A stretch of 64,000 nucleotides of DNA from Paracoccaceae bacterium (GTDB lineage Bacteria; Pseudomonadota; Alphaproteobacteria; Rhodobacterales; Rhodobacteraceae): assembly GCA_016938875.1 (NCBI GenBank), contig JAFGTV010000040.1, positions 1 through 64,000 of the forward strand, given 5' to 3'. Positions 35,176-46,123 of the stretch are shown piece by piece. A program made the position numbers and the translations under genes. The notes beneath the pieces are model-generated. The model made no database searches, was not told the origin of the DNA, and saw only the letters and a program-made list of their open reading frames with translations. Every line of letters begins with the position of its first letter. The first letter of the stretch is position 1.

Positions 35176-36582
35176 CTAGCCGTCGGTCCCGTTGCGCGTC
35201 CAACTCTCGCGCTTGCGATAGAGCGTGGAGGGGGAGACGCCCAGCACCTTGGCCGCGCGCGGCACAGAGCCACCTTCGCGCGCGATGGTCTGCTCGATCA
35301 CCATCTGTTCGATCTCGGCCAGGGGCCGGCCCAGCAGGTCCCCCATCCCCAGCGTATCCGTGGCCGGGGCGGGTGCTGGGTCCGGGGGCGGCGGGGCGTC
35401 GGACAGACGTTCGCGTTCATGGTGCAGCGCGATCGGCAGCATGTCCAACGTCACCTCGGCGCCCTCGTTCAGGACCACCGCGTGGCGCAGCACATTCAGC
35501 AACTGGCGCACATTGCCCGGCCAGGGCAGGCGCCGGAACAGGGCGGCGACATCGGGCGACAGGCGGGTGAATTGGCGCCCCTCTTCGGCCGACAGGCGCG
35601 CCAGGGCGGTTTCGGCGATCTCGATCACGTCCTCGCCGCGCGCGCGCAGGGGCGGCAGGTGGATCGGCACAACGTGCAGCCGGTAAAACAGGTCCTCGCG
35701 GAACCGGCCCTGGCGGACCTCCTCCAGCGGGTCGCGGTTGGTGGCGCAGATGATGCGCACATTGACCTTGCGTGGATGCGCGGCCCCCACCGGCTGGATC
35801 GTCGAGGTCTGTAGAAACCGCAAGAGCTTGGTTTGCAGGCCAAGGTCCATCTCGCAAATCTCGTCCAGAAACAGCGTGCCGCCATCGGCCACGGCGGCCG
35901 CCCCGGGCTTGTCCGACAGCGCGCCGGTGAACGCGCCCTTGAGATGGCCGAAAACCTCGGATTCCAGCAGATCGCGCGGGATCGCGGCACAGTTGAGCGG
36001 CACGAACGGACCCGTCGCGCGGGCCGAGGCCGCGTGCACCGACTGGGCGCAGATCTCCTTGCCGGTGCCGCTGTCGCCGGTGATGAACACCGTCGCCATC
36101 GACCGCCCGACCGAGGCGATGCGGTCATAGACCTGGCGCATCTGGGCCGACGAGCCGACGAAATCGGTGCCGGGCGCTGCGGGTTGGCTGGCCCCGCCAT
36201 TGGGCCGCGCGGGGCTGGGGCGTTCGGCCAGGGCGGTGTCGACGGCGTGCAAGAAACGCTGCTCGTTAAAGGGCTTTAGCAGGAATTCATAGGCGCCGGC
36301 GCGCATCGCCTCGACCGCGCGGTTGATGGACCCGTTCGCGGTCACGACGATCACGCGGGTATCGGGGGCCAGCGTCAGGATGTCTTGCAACAGCTCCTGG
36401 CCGGGCCGGTCGGGCAGCATCAGGTCCAGCAGCACCACCTCGGGCGTGAGATCGCGAAATCGCGCCAGCCCCTCTTTGGCGGTGCCGGCCGAGACGACCT
36501 TATGTCCGGCGCCGCGCAGCACCGCCTCATAGACCATCTGCAAGGATGGCGTGTCCTCGATCAGCAGCAGCGGCGCGGTCAT
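35176..36582 (-). CDS. Sigma-54-dependent response regulator (NtrC/LuxO-like)
   Basis: 468 residues in three domains. The receiver (1-120) has D53 in LLDLMLP and K103 in LLKPF. The AAA+ sigma-54 activator carries Walker A GDSGTGKE (169-176), GAFTGA (216-221) and Walker B GTLFLDE (235-241). The C-terminus is a Fis-type helix-turn-helix (EGGSVPRAAKVLGVSPSTLYRKRESW). The intact GAFTGA loop means it should activate sigma-54 RNA polymerase. Its start overlaps the stop of the hybrid kinase gene as ATGA. No target gene is evident in the window. Confidence 0.9.
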   Translation of the reverse strand: MTAPLLLIEDTPSLQMVYEAVLRGAGHKVVSAGTAKEGLARFRDLTPEVVLLDLMLPDRPGQELLQDILTLAPDTRVIVVTANGSINRAVEAMRAGAYEFLLKPFNEQRFLHAVDTALAERPSPARPNGGASQPAAPGTDFVGSSAQMRQVYDRIASVGRSMATVFITGDSGTGKEICAQSVHAASARATGPFVPLNCAAIPRDLLESEVFGHLKGAFTGALSDKPGAAAVADGGTLFLDEICEMDLGLQTKLLRFLQTSTIQPVGAAHPRKVNVRIICATNRDPLEEVRQGRFREDLFYRLHVVPIHLPPLRARGEDVIEIAETALARLSAEEGRQFTRLSPDVAALFRRLPWPGNVRQLLNVLRHAVVLNEGAEVTLDMLPIALHHERERLSDAPPPPDPAPAPATDTLGMGDLLGRPLAEIEQMVIEQTIAREGGSVPRAAKVLGVSPSTLYRKRESWTRNGTDG

Positions 36583-38165
36583 CGCGGCGGCTCGCCATAG
36601 CGGGTGGCCAGTTCGGCCTCCAGCGCAGCGGTCAGCTCGGCCACCTCGTCGATCAGGCGGGGGCACAGGCAGGCGATGTCGGCATCGCCCTGGCCGCGCG
36701 CGGCGGCGTTCAACTCTTCGGCCTCGGCCTGTAGGGTGGTGTTGCCGACGGCCCCGGCCAGCGAGATCAGCACATGGGTGCGCGCGCGCAGCAGGGCCTT
36801 GTCATCCTCGGCCACCCCTTGGGCAAGGCCCGCGCGCACGGTCTCGAAATCCTCGCGCATGCGGGTCAGCAACTCGCGCCCATCCTCGTGCCCGGCCAGC
36901 GCCATCAACCGGTCCATGTGCAGCCGGTCAAACGGCGCCTTGGGCTCGGCGGTGGCCCTGCCGCAGGGCGCGGGGTGTTTGCGCAGCACCCGCGTGATCG
37001 CCTCGCCAAAGGCATCCAGGCTCATGATCGGTTTGGCCAGGATCCCGTCGGCCCCGGCGGCATAGATCTGATCGCGGTTGGCCGACAGCACAAAGGCGGT
37101 GACGGCCAGAACCGGCGTGGCCGGGCCCGCGCCCTCGGCCGCGCGCAGGCGGCGGATCACGTCGATGCCCGACAGGCGCGGCATCTCGATGTCGATCAGC
37201 AGCAGATCGAAACGCCGCGCGGCCAGGATGTCCGCGGCGGCCTGCCCGTCATCGACCAGCAGGCACCGCGCGCCCAGGGTTTCCAGCATCTGGCGGATCA
37301 ACAGCTGGTTGGTCTGGTTGTCCTCGGCCAGCAGCACCTGGCAGCCGCTCAGGTTGGGCAGGGCGTCCAGCGAACCGGGCGCCTCGACCCCGGGCGCCCA
37401 GGCCGCGCGCGGCACGATCAACGATACCTCGGCGCCGCCGCCGGGGGCGTTGGCCACCTGAAGCTGGGCACGCAAATGCTGGGCCAGTTCGCGCACGATA
37501 TGCAGGCCCAGCCCGCTGCCCGGCTGGCTGCTGTCGGCGGGCCGACCGGCATATTCGAACAGCCGGGCCTGCGCCGCGCTGGAAAACCCCGGTCCGGTGT
37601 CGCGCACCCGCAACACCAGCGCCTCTTGCGGGCCCATTTGGATGGCCAGCCGCACGGTGCCCTGGGGGCTGTATTTCATCGCGTTGCCGATCAGGTTCGA
37701 CAGGATCCGTTCCAGTGCTGCGGGATCGGTGCCGATGGCGCGGGGCAGATCCTCGGCCAGATCCATCACGAACCCCAGGCCGCGTTCCTCGGCATGGGCC
37801 TGCCAGCGGGCGGCGATCCGGTCCAGGAACGGGGTCAGCCGGGTGTGCGCGGGCGTGGGCGCGCGCGGCGTATCCTCGCCGGTGACCAGGGCCAGGGTTT
37901 CGTCGGTCAGGCGCGCCAGTTGCTCGGCCGAGCTTTGGACACGGTCCAGTTGCAGGCGGGATTCGGGGTCGAGCGCGTCCAGATCGGCCAGGGCCAGCCC
38001 GCCCAGGATGTCGGAAATCGCGGCGCGCATGTCATGGCCCAGCATCGCCGCGCGCTCGTGCGCGGGGCTGCGCGGGGTGCCTTGGGACGAGGCGGCGCGC
38101 GGCTCAGGTCCGGGATGGGGCTGGCGGTGGTCGGTTACCGGCTGGTTCTGCGGCAGGGGGGGCAT
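36579..38165 (-). CDS. Soluble hybrid sensor histidine kinase
   Basis: 528 residues with no membrane segment or PAS domain. The H-box is LGHDMRAAISDI with H44. The ATPase domain has ILSNLIGNAMKYS, DTGPGF and GSGLGLHIV. A receiver has D326 in LLLIDIEMP. A C-terminal HPt-like domain follows, with candidate H464 in RTHVLISLAGAVGN; this departs from the usual H-x-L-K-G pattern. Coupled to the sigma-54 regulator by a four-base overlap, it probably feeds a phosphorelay from an internal signal. Confidence 0.88.
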   Translation of the reverse strand: MPPLPQNQPVTDHRQPHPGPEPRAASSQGTPRSPAHERAAMLGHDMRAAISDILGGLALADLDALDPESRLQLDRVQSSAEQLARLTDETLALVTGEDTPRAPTPAHTRLTPFLDRIAARWQAHAEERGLGFVMDLAEDLPRAIGTDPAALERILSNLIGNAMKYSPQGTVRLAIQMGPQEALVLRVRDTGPGFSSAAQARLFEYAGRPADSSQPGSGLGLHIVRELAQHLRAQLQVANAPGGGAEVSLIVPRAAWAPGVEAPGSLDALPNLSGCQVLLAEDNQTNQLLIRQMLETLGARCLLVDDGQAAADILAARRFDLLLIDIEMPRLSGIDVIRRLRAAEGAGPATPVLAVTAFVLSANRDQIYAAGADGILAKPIMSLDAFGEAITRVLRKHPAPCGRATAEPKAPFDRLHMDRLMALAGHEDGRELLTRMREDFETVRAGLAQGVAEDDKALLRARTHVLISLAGAVGNTTLQAEAEELNAAARGQGDADIACLCPRLIDEVAELTAALEAELATRYGEPPR

Positions 38166-38282
38166 CGCGACACTCGCACAGGTTGCATCGTGCCTGTTCT
38201 ACCCGCGCGCCCCGCGCACACCAACCTGTCTAAAAGTCAGGTTTGTGCCGGGGCGGTCGTGTTGCGCCCCGGCATGCCGTCC

Positions 38283-40178
38283 TCAGGCGGATTTGGGATA
38301 GCCCAGCGCACCCAATGCCGCCGCGATCTCGTCCAAAATCGCCGGATCGTCGATGGTGGCGGGCATCTTGAACTCTTGCCCGTCGGCGATCTTGACCATG
38401 GTGGCGCGCAGGATCTTGCCCGACCGCGTCTTGGGCAGCCGATCCACCACGCAGGCCAGCTTGAACGCGGCAACCGGGCCGATCTGGTCGCGCACCAGTT
38501 TGACGCATTCCTTGACGATCTCGGCGTGGTCGCGGTTCACCCCGGTGGTCAGGCACAAAAAGCCCATGGGCAACTGCCCCTTGAGATCGTCGGACACGCC
38601 GATCACCGCGCATTCGGCCACATCGGGGTGGCTGGCCAGAACTTCCTCCATCGCGCCGGTGGACAGGCGGTGACCGGCGACGTTGATCACGTCGTCGGTG
38701 CGCGCCATGATATAGAGGTAGCCATCCTCGTCCTTATAGCCCGCGTCGCCGGTTTCATAATAGCCGGGGAAATGGGTCAGGTAGCTTTTCAGATAGCGTT
38801 CCTCGGCGTTCCACAGGGTCGGCAGGGTGCCCGGCGGCAGCGGCAGCTTGATCGCGATGGCGCCCAGGGTGCCGGCCTCTACCTCGTGCCCGCCCTCGTC
38901 CAGGATATGCACGTCATAGCCCGGCATCGCCACCGAGGGGCTGCCGATCTTGACCGGCAACTCCTCGATGCCCAGCGGGTTGGCGGCGATGGACCAGCCG
39001 GTTTCGGTCTGCCACCAGTGGTCGATCACCGGCACGCCCAGTTGGGCCTGGGCCCACTTGATGGTGTCGGGATCGGCGCGTTCACCGGCCAGATACAGGG
39101 CCTTGAGGCAGGACAGGTCGTATTTCTTGACGAACTCGCCCTTGGGATCCTCGCGCTTGATCGCGCGAAAGGCGGTGGGCGCGGTGAAAAAGCTTGTGAC
39201 CTTGTGCTCGGAAATCACCCGCCAGAAGGTGCCCGCATCGGGGGTTCCGATCGGTTTGCCCTCGAACACGATGGTGGTGTTGCCGTGGATCAGCGGTCCA
39301 TAGCAGATATAGCTGTGGCCCACGACCCAGCCCACATCGGACGCGGCCCAGAACACGTCGCCGGGATCGACGTTATAGATGTTCTTCATCGTCCAGTTCA
39401 GGGCCACCAGGTGTCCGCCGGTGGGGCGCACAACGCCCTTGGGCTGGCCCGTGGTGCCGGATGTGTACAGGATATAGGCCGGGTGGTTGCCCTCGACCGG
39501 CACGCATTCGGCGGGCTCCACCCCATACTGAAAACCGTGCCAGTTGAAATCGCGCCCCTCTTCGAGATGGGCCACTTCCTGTTCACGCTGGAGGATCACG
39601 CAAAAGTCGGGCTGGTGCGTGGATTGCGCAAGCGCGCCGTCGAGCAGCGGTTTGTAGTGCACGATCCGCCCCGGCTCGATCCCGCAAGAGGCGGCGATGA
39701 TGCATTTGGGCGTGCAGTCGTCGATCCGAACGGCCAGCTCATGCGCGGCAAAGCCGCCGAACACGACCGAGTGGACCGCGCCCAGACGCGCACAGGCCAG
39801 CATCGCCTCCAGTGCCTCGGGGATCATCGGCATGTATATGATGACCCGGTCGCCCTTTTTCACACCCTTGGCGCGCAGCGCGCCGGCCAGTTGGGCGACC
39901 CGGTTGCGCAGCATGACATAGGAAATCGACTTGCGGGTACCGGTGACAGGGCTGTCGTAGATGATCGCGGTCTGGTCGCCGCGTCCGTTTTCCACGTGGC
40001 GGTCCACCGCGTTCCAGCAGGTGTTCACCATCCCGTCCGAAAACCACTCGTAGATCGGCGCGCCCTCGTCGAACAGCGCCTTGGAGGGTTTGCGGTCCCA
40101 GTCGATCGCCTCGGCGGCCTGCATCCAGAAGCGGTCCGGGTCGGCCTGCCAGGCTGCGTACACGTCCTTGTATGCCAT
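38283..40178 (-). CDS. prpE: Propionyl-CoA synthetase
   Basis: 631 residues, ANL superfamily; activates propionate to propionyl-CoA. The P-loop is ILYTSGTTGQPKGVVRPTGGHLVAL, followed by ASDVGWVVGHSYICYGPLIHG, WWQTETGWSI, YYETGDAGYKDEDGYLYIMARTDDVINVAGHRLST and the C-terminal acyl-adenylation Lys region LPKTRSGKILRATM. The P-T-G-G and GVVRPTGGH signatures separate PrpE from Acs. Upstream are repeated TTTGCAAA elements, so control by an ScfR/PccR-type regulator is likely. Confidence 0.93.
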   Translation of the reverse strand: MAYKDVYAAWQADPDRFWMQAAEAIDWDRKPSKALFDEGAPIYEWFSDGMVNTCWNAVDRHVENGRGDQTAIIYDSPVTGTRKSISYVMLRNRVAQLAGALRAKGVKKGDRVIIYMPMIPEALEAMLACARLGAVHSVVFGGFAAHELAVRIDDCTPKCIIAASCGIEPGRIVHYKPLLDGALAQSTHQPDFCVILQREQEVAHLEEGRDFNWHGFQYGVEPAECVPVEGNHPAYILYTSGTTGQPKGVVRPTGGHLVALNWTMKNIYNVDPGDVFWAASDVGWVVGHSYICYGPLIHGNTTIVFEGKPIGTPDAGTFWRVISEHKVTSFFTAPTAFRAIKREDPKGEFVKKYDLSCLKALYLAGERADPDTIKWAQAQLGVPVIDHWWQTETGWSIAANPLGIEELPVKIGSPSVAMPGYDVHILDEGGHEVEAGTLGAIAIKLPLPPGTLPTLWNAEERYLKSYLTHFPGYYETGDAGYKDEDGYLYIMARTDDVINVAGHRLSTGAMEEVLASHPDVAECAVIGVSDDLKGQLPMGFLCLTTGVNRDHAEIVKECVKLVRDQIGPVAAFKLACVVDRLPKTRSGKILRATMVKIADGQEFKMPATIDDPAILDEIAAALGALGYPKSA

Positions 40179-40494
40179 TTTTGTCTCCTCCTCCGGGGCG
40201 TTGTAAGTTTGTTACGTATCGCGACCCGCGCGCGCAAGAGAGTTGCCGGCCATGGCGACGGATCATCGCGGGAAATTTGCAGTCATCACCGGTCGTGCCC
40301 TTGCAAATTTTGCAAACAGGTCTCGGAAATCGGTGAAAAATTTGAAAAACCGTCAAATTTGCAAAATTGCGAACGCAAGGGCTGTTAAATCGGCCCTGAC
40401 GAATCGCGGGTTGCCGGCGGCGGCGTTGCCTGTCGCCTGTCCCCTTGCATCCCCTGCCGCCGCACCGCAGATTGACAGGCACAGGAGGAGCTCA
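40179..40494. other. Divergent intergenic region prpE / cdd
   Basis: No gene is seen. The stretch 40271-40375 is AT-rich compared with its surroundings and carries repeated TTTGCAAA-like octamers (see the regulatory entry). It should hold the prpE promoter on the minus strand and probably the promoter of the cdd nucleoside operon on the plus strand, whose ribosome site AGGAGG (40483-40488) is at the right end. Confidence 0.55.
40300..40373. promoter_or_regulatory. TTTGCAAA repeats, candidate ScfR/PccR binding sites for prpE
   Basis: TTTGCAAA occurs at 40309-40316, directly after an imperfect copy CTTGCAAA (40300-40307). A second exact TTTGCAAA lies at 40358-40365, followed by ATTGCGAA (40366-40373). 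The short-chain fatty acyl-CoA regulator PccR of Rhodobacter sphaeroides is reported to bind paired TTTGCAAA motifs in propionyl-CoA genes. Their position 122-195 bases before prpE fits activator or repressor sites. No ScfR gene is present in the window. Confidence 0.65.
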
Positions 40495-40887
40495 ATGCCG
40501 CTATTGTCCGCTGCGCGCACCGTGTGCGAAAATGCCTATGCCCCCTATTCCAATTTCAAGGTCGGCGCCGCGATCCGGGGGGCCGATGGTGCGGTCTATG
40601 CGGGGTGCAACGTCGAAAACATCGCCTCGCCCGAGGGCACCTGCGCCGAGGCGGGCGCGATTGCCGCGATGGTCGCCGCCGGGTGCCGCGAGATTGCCGA
40701 GGTGGCTGTGATCGCCGATGGTCCCACGCCGGTAACCCCCTGTGGTGGCTGTCGCCAGAAACTGGCCGAATTCGCCGCCCCCGATGTGCGCGTGACCATG
40801 TCGACCCTGACGGGCGAGACCCTGGTGATGAGCGTGGCCGAGCTGTTGCCCGGTGCCTTCGGCGCCACCCATATGGGCGCGCGCTGA
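40495..40887 (+). CDS. cdd: Cytidine deaminase
   Basis: 130 residues; deaminates cytidine and deoxycytidine. YSNFKVGAAI is the substrate block, CNVENIASPEGTCAEAGAI contains the zinc Cys and catalytic Glu (C-A-E), and PCGGCRQKL gives the other two Cys ligands. It is a short homotetrameric-type CDA. AGGAGG precedes the ATG at 40495. First gene of a five-gene nucleoside salvage operon. Confidence 0.93.
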   Translation: MPLLSAARTVCENAYAPYSNFKVGAAIRGADGAVYAGCNVENIASPEGTCAEAGAIAAMVAAGCREIAEVAVIADGPTPVTPCGGCRQKLAEFAAPDVRVTMSTLTGETLVMSVAELLPGAFGATHMGAR

Positions 40888-40888
40888 G

Positions 40889-42195
40889 GTGGACGCGCGC
40901 GGCATCATCGCCCGCGTGCGGGACGGTGAAACCCTGAGCGACGCGCAGCTTGGCTGGTTCGCGCAGGGTCTGGCCAGTGGCGAGGTCACCGATGCCCAGG
41001 CCGGGGCCTTTGCCATGGCGGTGCTGCTCAACGGTCTCAGTGCGCCAGAGCGGGTGGGGCTGACGCGGGCGATGCGCGACAGCGGCCAGGTGCTGGACTG
41101 GGATCTGCCCGGCCCGGTGCTGGATAAGCATTCCACCGGGGGCATCGGCGATTGCGTGTCGCTGCTGTTGGCGCCGGCGCTGGCGGCCTGCGGGGCCTAC
41201 GTGCCGATGATCTCGGGGCGGGGCCTGGGCCACACCGGTGGCACATTGGACAAGCTGGAGGCGATCCCCGGCTACCGCGCCGAGGTGTCGGTGCCCGAGC
41301 TTCAGGCGATCACCGCCAGTATCGGCTGTGCCATCGTCGGGGCCTCGTCCGACATCGCCCCGGCGGATAAACGGCTTTACGGGGTGCGTGATATTTCCGG
41401 CACGGTCGAAAGCATTGATCTGATCACCGCCTCGATCCTGTCCAAAAAGCTGGCCGCGGGGCTGGAGGGGCTGGTGCTGGATGTCAAGGTCGGCTCTGGC
41501 GCCTTCATGAAAGACATGGCCGAGGCAGAGGCCCTGGCCCGCGCGCTGGTGCAGACCGCGCAGGGGGCGGGGTGCATGACCACCGCGCTGATCACCGACA
41601 TGTCGCAGCCGCTTATCGGGGCGGCGGGCAACGCGCTGGAGGTGATCGAGGTGATGGAAACGCTGACCGGCACCGGCGTCACCCCGGCACTGTGGGATCT
41701 GACCTGCGCGCTGGGCGGCGAGGCGCTGGCGCTGGGCGGGCTGGCGGATGACGCGGGCGACGGCGCGGGGCGCATCGCGCGCGCCCTGGAAAGTGGCGAT
41801 GCGGCGCTGAAATTCGGGGAAATGGTGGCCGAACTTGGGGGGCCCGCGGATTTCATCGACTGCTGGCCCGACAGGTTGCCCTCGGCCAAGGTGGTGCATG
41901 AGGTGACGGTGCCCCAGGGCGGGATCGTTCAGGCCATCGACGGCGAGGCGCTGGGCCTGGCGGTGGTGGCGCTGGGCGGTGGGCGGCTGCGCGGTGGCGA
42001 CCGGATCAACCCCGCCGTGGGCCTGTCCGAGATTGCCGCGCTGGGCGATGGCGTGGACAAGGGCCAGCCGCTGGCGCTGATCCATGCGGCCACCCATGAG
42101 GCGGCCGAGGCGGCGGCGGGGGCCGTGCGCGCGGCCTTTGCCCTGGGGGAAAAGCCGCCCGAAATCCCGCCCCTGGTACATCGGAGGATCCTGAG

Positions 42196-42199
<4 letters not shown>
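40889..42199 (+). CDS. deoA: Thymidine phosphorylase
   Basis: 436 residues; cleaves thymidine with phosphate to thymine and deoxyribose 1-phosphate. Blocks include LDKHSTGGIGDCVSLLLAP, MISGRGLGHTGGTLDKLEAIPG and DIAPADKRLYGVRDISGTVESI, with KVGSGAFM for phosphate and pyrimidine contacts. A GTG at 40889, one base after the cdd stop, is the preferred start; an ATG at 40853 lies inside cdd. It overlaps deoB by four bases. Confidence 0.92.
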
Positions 42200-43407
<1,208 letters not shown>

Positions 43408-43409
43408 GC

Positions 43410-44396
43410 ATGTCCGCGCTGCCCAAGATCGAGCTGCACCACCACCTGGAGGGGGCAGCGCCGCCCGTGCTGATCCGCGATCTGGCCCGTGCGCGGCATG
43501 TGGATATTGGCGGTATCTTCGGGCCGGATGGCGGCTATGCCTATCGCGATTTCCAGCAATTCCTGGCGGTCTACGAGGCCGCGACCTCGGTGCTGCAAAG
43601 TCCTGGGGACTATGCCCGGCTGACCAGCGCGGTGCTGGAACAGGCCGCGGCGCAGGGCGTGATCTACCTGGAAACCTTTGTCTCGCCGGATTTCTGCGGC
43701 GGGCGCGATCTGGCCGCCTGGCGCGACTACCTGCACGCGATGCAAGAGGCCGCACAGGCCGCAGAGCGCAGCCACGGCATCGTGTTGCGCGGGGTTGTCA
43801 CCTGCATCCGTCATTTCGGTCCCGAAAAGGCCCGCCAAACCGCCCGCTGCGCGGCGGAAACCATGGGCGATTTCATCGTCGGTTTTGGCATCGCAGGGGA
43901 CGAGGGGGCGGGCCGCCCGCGCGATTTCACCTATGCCTTTGACATGGCGCGCGAGGCGGGGCTGGGCCTGACCGCCCATGCCGGCGAATGGGGCGGGCCG
44001 CAATCCGTGCGCGAAGCGCTGGCCGATCTGGGGGTGTCGCGCATCGGTCACGGGGTGCGCGCGATCGAGGATCCCGCCCTGGTGGCACAGCTGGCCGACA
44101 CCGGCATCGTGCTGGAGGTTTGCCCCGGCTCGAATGTGGCGCTGGGCGTCTTTCCCGACTGGGCCGCCCACCCGATCGAGCGGTTGCGCGCGGCGGGGGT
44201 AAAGGTGACCGTCTCGACCGACGATCCGCCCTTCTTTCATACCACGATGACCCGCGAATACGACTGCCTTGCCCGGACATTTGGCTGGCAGCAGGACGAT
44301 TTCGCCGCGATCAACAGGGTGGCGCTGGACGCCGCTTTCTGCGATGCCGACACCCGCGCCGAATTGCTGAAAAGACTGGAGCCGAAAGATGCATGA
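43410..44396 (+). CDS. add: Adenosine deaminase
   Basis: 328 residues; deaminates adenosine to inosine. [12 protein letters not shown] carries the zinc His pair, [12 protein letters not shown] a third His and the SIGHG-like RIGHGVRAI region, and [11 protein letters not shown] the conserved Asp pair. The ATG at 43410 is three bases after the deoB stop (a GTG at 43404 would overlap it). The gene overlaps upp by eight bases. Confidence 0.93.
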   Translation: MSALPKIELHHHLEGAAPPVLIRDLARARHVDIGGIFGPDGGYAYRDFQQFLAVYEAATSVLQSPGDYARLTSAVLEQAAAQGVIYLETFVSPDFCGGRDLAAWRDYLHAMQEAAQAAERSHGIVLRGVVTCIRHFGPEKARQTARCAAETMGDFIVGFGIAGDEGAGRPRDFTYAFDMAREAGLGLTAHAGEWGGPQSVREALADLGVSRIGHGVRAIEDPALVAQLADTGIVLEVCPGSNVALGVFPDWAAHPIERLRAAGVKVTVSTDDPPFFHTTMTREYDCLARTFGWQQDDFAAINRVALDAAFCDADTRAELLKRLEPKDA

Positions 44397-45021
44397 GCAC
44401 CTGACCGTCGTCAAACACCCCCTTGTGCAGCACAAGCTGACGCTGATGCGCGACAAGGACACCTCGACCGCGGTGTTCCGCCAGTTGCTGCGCGAGATCA
44501 GCCAGCTGCTGGCCTATGAAATCACCACCAAGCTGGAGATGACCACCCGGCGGATCGAAACCCCGCTGTGCGAGATGGACGCGCCGGTTCTGGCGGGCAA
44601 GAAGCTGGCGCTGATCTCGATCCTGCGCGCGGGCAACGGGTTGCTGGACGGGGTGCTGGAACTGATCCCCTCGGCGCGGGTGGGGTTTGTCGGGCTTTAT
44701 CGCGACGAAGAGACCCTGCAACCGGTGCAGTATTACTTCAAGGTTCCGCAAGAGCTTGAGGATCGGCTGGTGATCGTCGTGGACCCGATGCTGGCGACCG
44801 GCAATTCCTCGGCGGCGGCGGTGGATTTGCTCAAGCAGGCCGGGGCGAACAACATCCGCTTCATGTGCCTGCTGGCGGCCCCCGAGGGCGTCGCGCGCAT
44901 GGCCGAGGCGCACCCCGATGTGCCGATCGTCACAGCATCTGTGGATGAATGCCTGAATGAACACGGATATATTGTGCCGGGACTAGGGGATGCGGGCGAC
45001 CGCATGTTCGGTACAAAATAG
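44389..45021 (+). CDS. upp: Uracil phosphoribosyltransferase
   Basis: 210 residues; makes UMP from uracil and [27 protein letters not shown] is the typical N-terminus, [15 protein letters not shown] the uracil loop, and [19 protein letters not shown] the PRPP-binding motif, ending with [17 protein letters not shown]. Last gene of the cdd-deoA-deoB-add-upp salvage operon. Confidence 0.94.
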   Translation: MHEHLTVVKHPLVQHKLTLMRDKDTSTAVFRQLLREISQLLAYEITTKLEMTTRRIETPLCEMDAPVLAGKKLALISILRAGNGLLDGVLELIPSARVGFVGLYRDEETLQPVQYYFKVPQELEDRLVIVVDPMLATGNSSAAAVDLLKQAGANNIRFMCLLAAPEGVARMAEAHPDVPIVTASVDECLNEHGYIVPGLGDAGDRMFGTK

Positions 45022-45087
45022 GCGAATTGCCGCTTTACTCACTGCGTGGCCTCAGGCATGATTCGCCCATATTTCATGGGAGCATTC

Positions 45088-46059
45088 ATGTTGGGCCGCC
45101 GTTTGTGCATGCTGGGACTGCTGATCGCGGGGCTGGGCGCTGGCGCGGGACACGCGCAATCCCTGCGCGGCGATGATGGCCCTGCCGAAATCCCGCCCGC
45201 CAGCTTTGAGGGGCGGCAATATGTCGACAGCCAGGGCTGCGTCTATATCCGCGCGGGCTATGCCGGGCAGGTGACCTGGGTGCCGCGCGTGTCGCGCGCC
45301 CGCGAGGTGCTGTGCGGGTTCAAGCCGACCTTTGCAGACACGGCCCGTGCCGCGCCGGTTGCGGCCCCCGCGCCGGGCCGCGCCCAGGTGGATGTCGCGC
45401 CGGTTCGCAATACGTCCCGCAGCGCGCCTGTCCCGATGCCCACGGCGCGGTCCGTTTGTCCCGGGGCCTCTGCGCAAAGTGCCCGCTATATCAACGACGG
45501 GTCGCAATACCCGGTGCGCTGCGGTCCGCAGGCCGAGGATCCGCGCGTTCAGCCGATCCCGGCGCGCACGCCCACCCGCATCACGGTCACCCCCGCCCCG
45601 GCCCCGACAGAATTGCGCGTGCCCGACGGGTATCGCCCGGTTTGGAAAGACGACCGCCTGAACCCGATGCGCGGCCAGGGCACGGCACGCGGGGATGCGC
45701 AGATGGCGCAGGTCTGGACCGACAGCTTGCCGCGCCGCCTGGTCACGCCGCGCGCCGGGCGCGCGGTTGCGGCCCAGCCCCAGATGGTGGTGTCGACGAA
45801 ATCCGTCCCGCAAAAGCCCGCCCGCGCCGCCGCGCCGCGCTATGTCCAGGTCGGTGCGTTTGGTGATCCGGCCAATGCACGCGCCGCGGTCACGCGCCTG
45901 CAACGGCTGGGTCTGCCGGTGCGCCAGGGCCAGGCCACCACACAGGGCCGGGCGCTGACCGTGATTTATGCCGGCCCGTTTTCCGATCCCGACAGCCTGG
46001 GGCGTGCCCATGACGCGATCCGGCGCGCGGGCTATCCGACAGCATTTCTGCGCAAGTAA
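45088..46059 (+). CDS. Exported SPOR-domain protein
   Basis: 323 residues. A signal peptide (LGRRLCMLGLLIAGLGAGAGHAQS) precedes a conserved Cys-containing domain (FEGRQYVDSQGCVYIRAGYAG). A low-complexity Pro/Ala/Arg linker follows, and the C-terminal ~75 residues form a SPOR domain (YVQVGAFGDPANARAAVTRLQRLGLPV ... VIYAGPFSD). SPOR domains bind denuded peptidoglycan at division sites. The ATG at 45088 follows GGGAG. A strong terminator follows. Confidence 0.85.
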   Translation: MLGRRLCMLGLLIAGLGAGAGHAQSLRGDDGPAEIPPASFEGRQYVDSQGCVYIRAGYAGQVTWVPRVSRAREVLCGFKPTFADTARAAPVAAPAPGRAQVDVAPVRNTSRSAPVPMPTARSVCPGASAQSARYINDGSQYPVRCGPQAEDPRVQPIPARTPTRITVTPAPAPTELRVPDGYRPVWKDDRLNPMRGQGTARGDAQMAQVWTDSLPRRLVTPRAGRAVAAQPQMVVSTKSVPQKPARAAAPRYVQVGAFGDPANARAAVTRLQRLGLPVRQGQATTQGRALTVIYAGPFSDPDSLGRAHDAIRRAGYPTAFLRK

Positions 46060-46089
46060 CCTATAAAAATCGAGCAGCGCACCCGAAGG

Positions 46090-46115
46090 CGCCCCGTCCT
46101 CGGACGGGGCGTTTT
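46090..46115 (+). terminator. Intrinsic terminator between the SPOR gene and the M48-like gene
   Basis: CGCCCCGTCC (46090-46099) and GGACGGGGCG (46102-46111) form a stem, with the innermost pairs probably open in the RNA loop, followed by TTTT. It ends the SPOR transcript and may act from the convergent side too. Confidence 0.85.
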
Positions 46116-46123
46116 CATCTGGA

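Noticed and set aside
36774-40388. Very long open frame (about 1200 codons) on the plus strand opposite the hybrid kinase and prpE
   Set aside because: It is fully antisense to two well-supported genes, has low-complexity Arg/Gly/Gln-rich composition and no recognisable domain; such frames are a by-product of high-GC codon bias.
40243-40494. In-frame extension of cdd over the TTTGCAAA region
   Set aside because: No family similarity; AGGAGG before 40495 defines the true start.
46090-46115. Possible CRISPR or repeat array around GC palindromes
   Set aside because: Palindromes at 7558, 20754, 32877, 46090, 53930 and 61779 differ in sequence and lie at gene ends, consistent with terminators rather than a repeat array.
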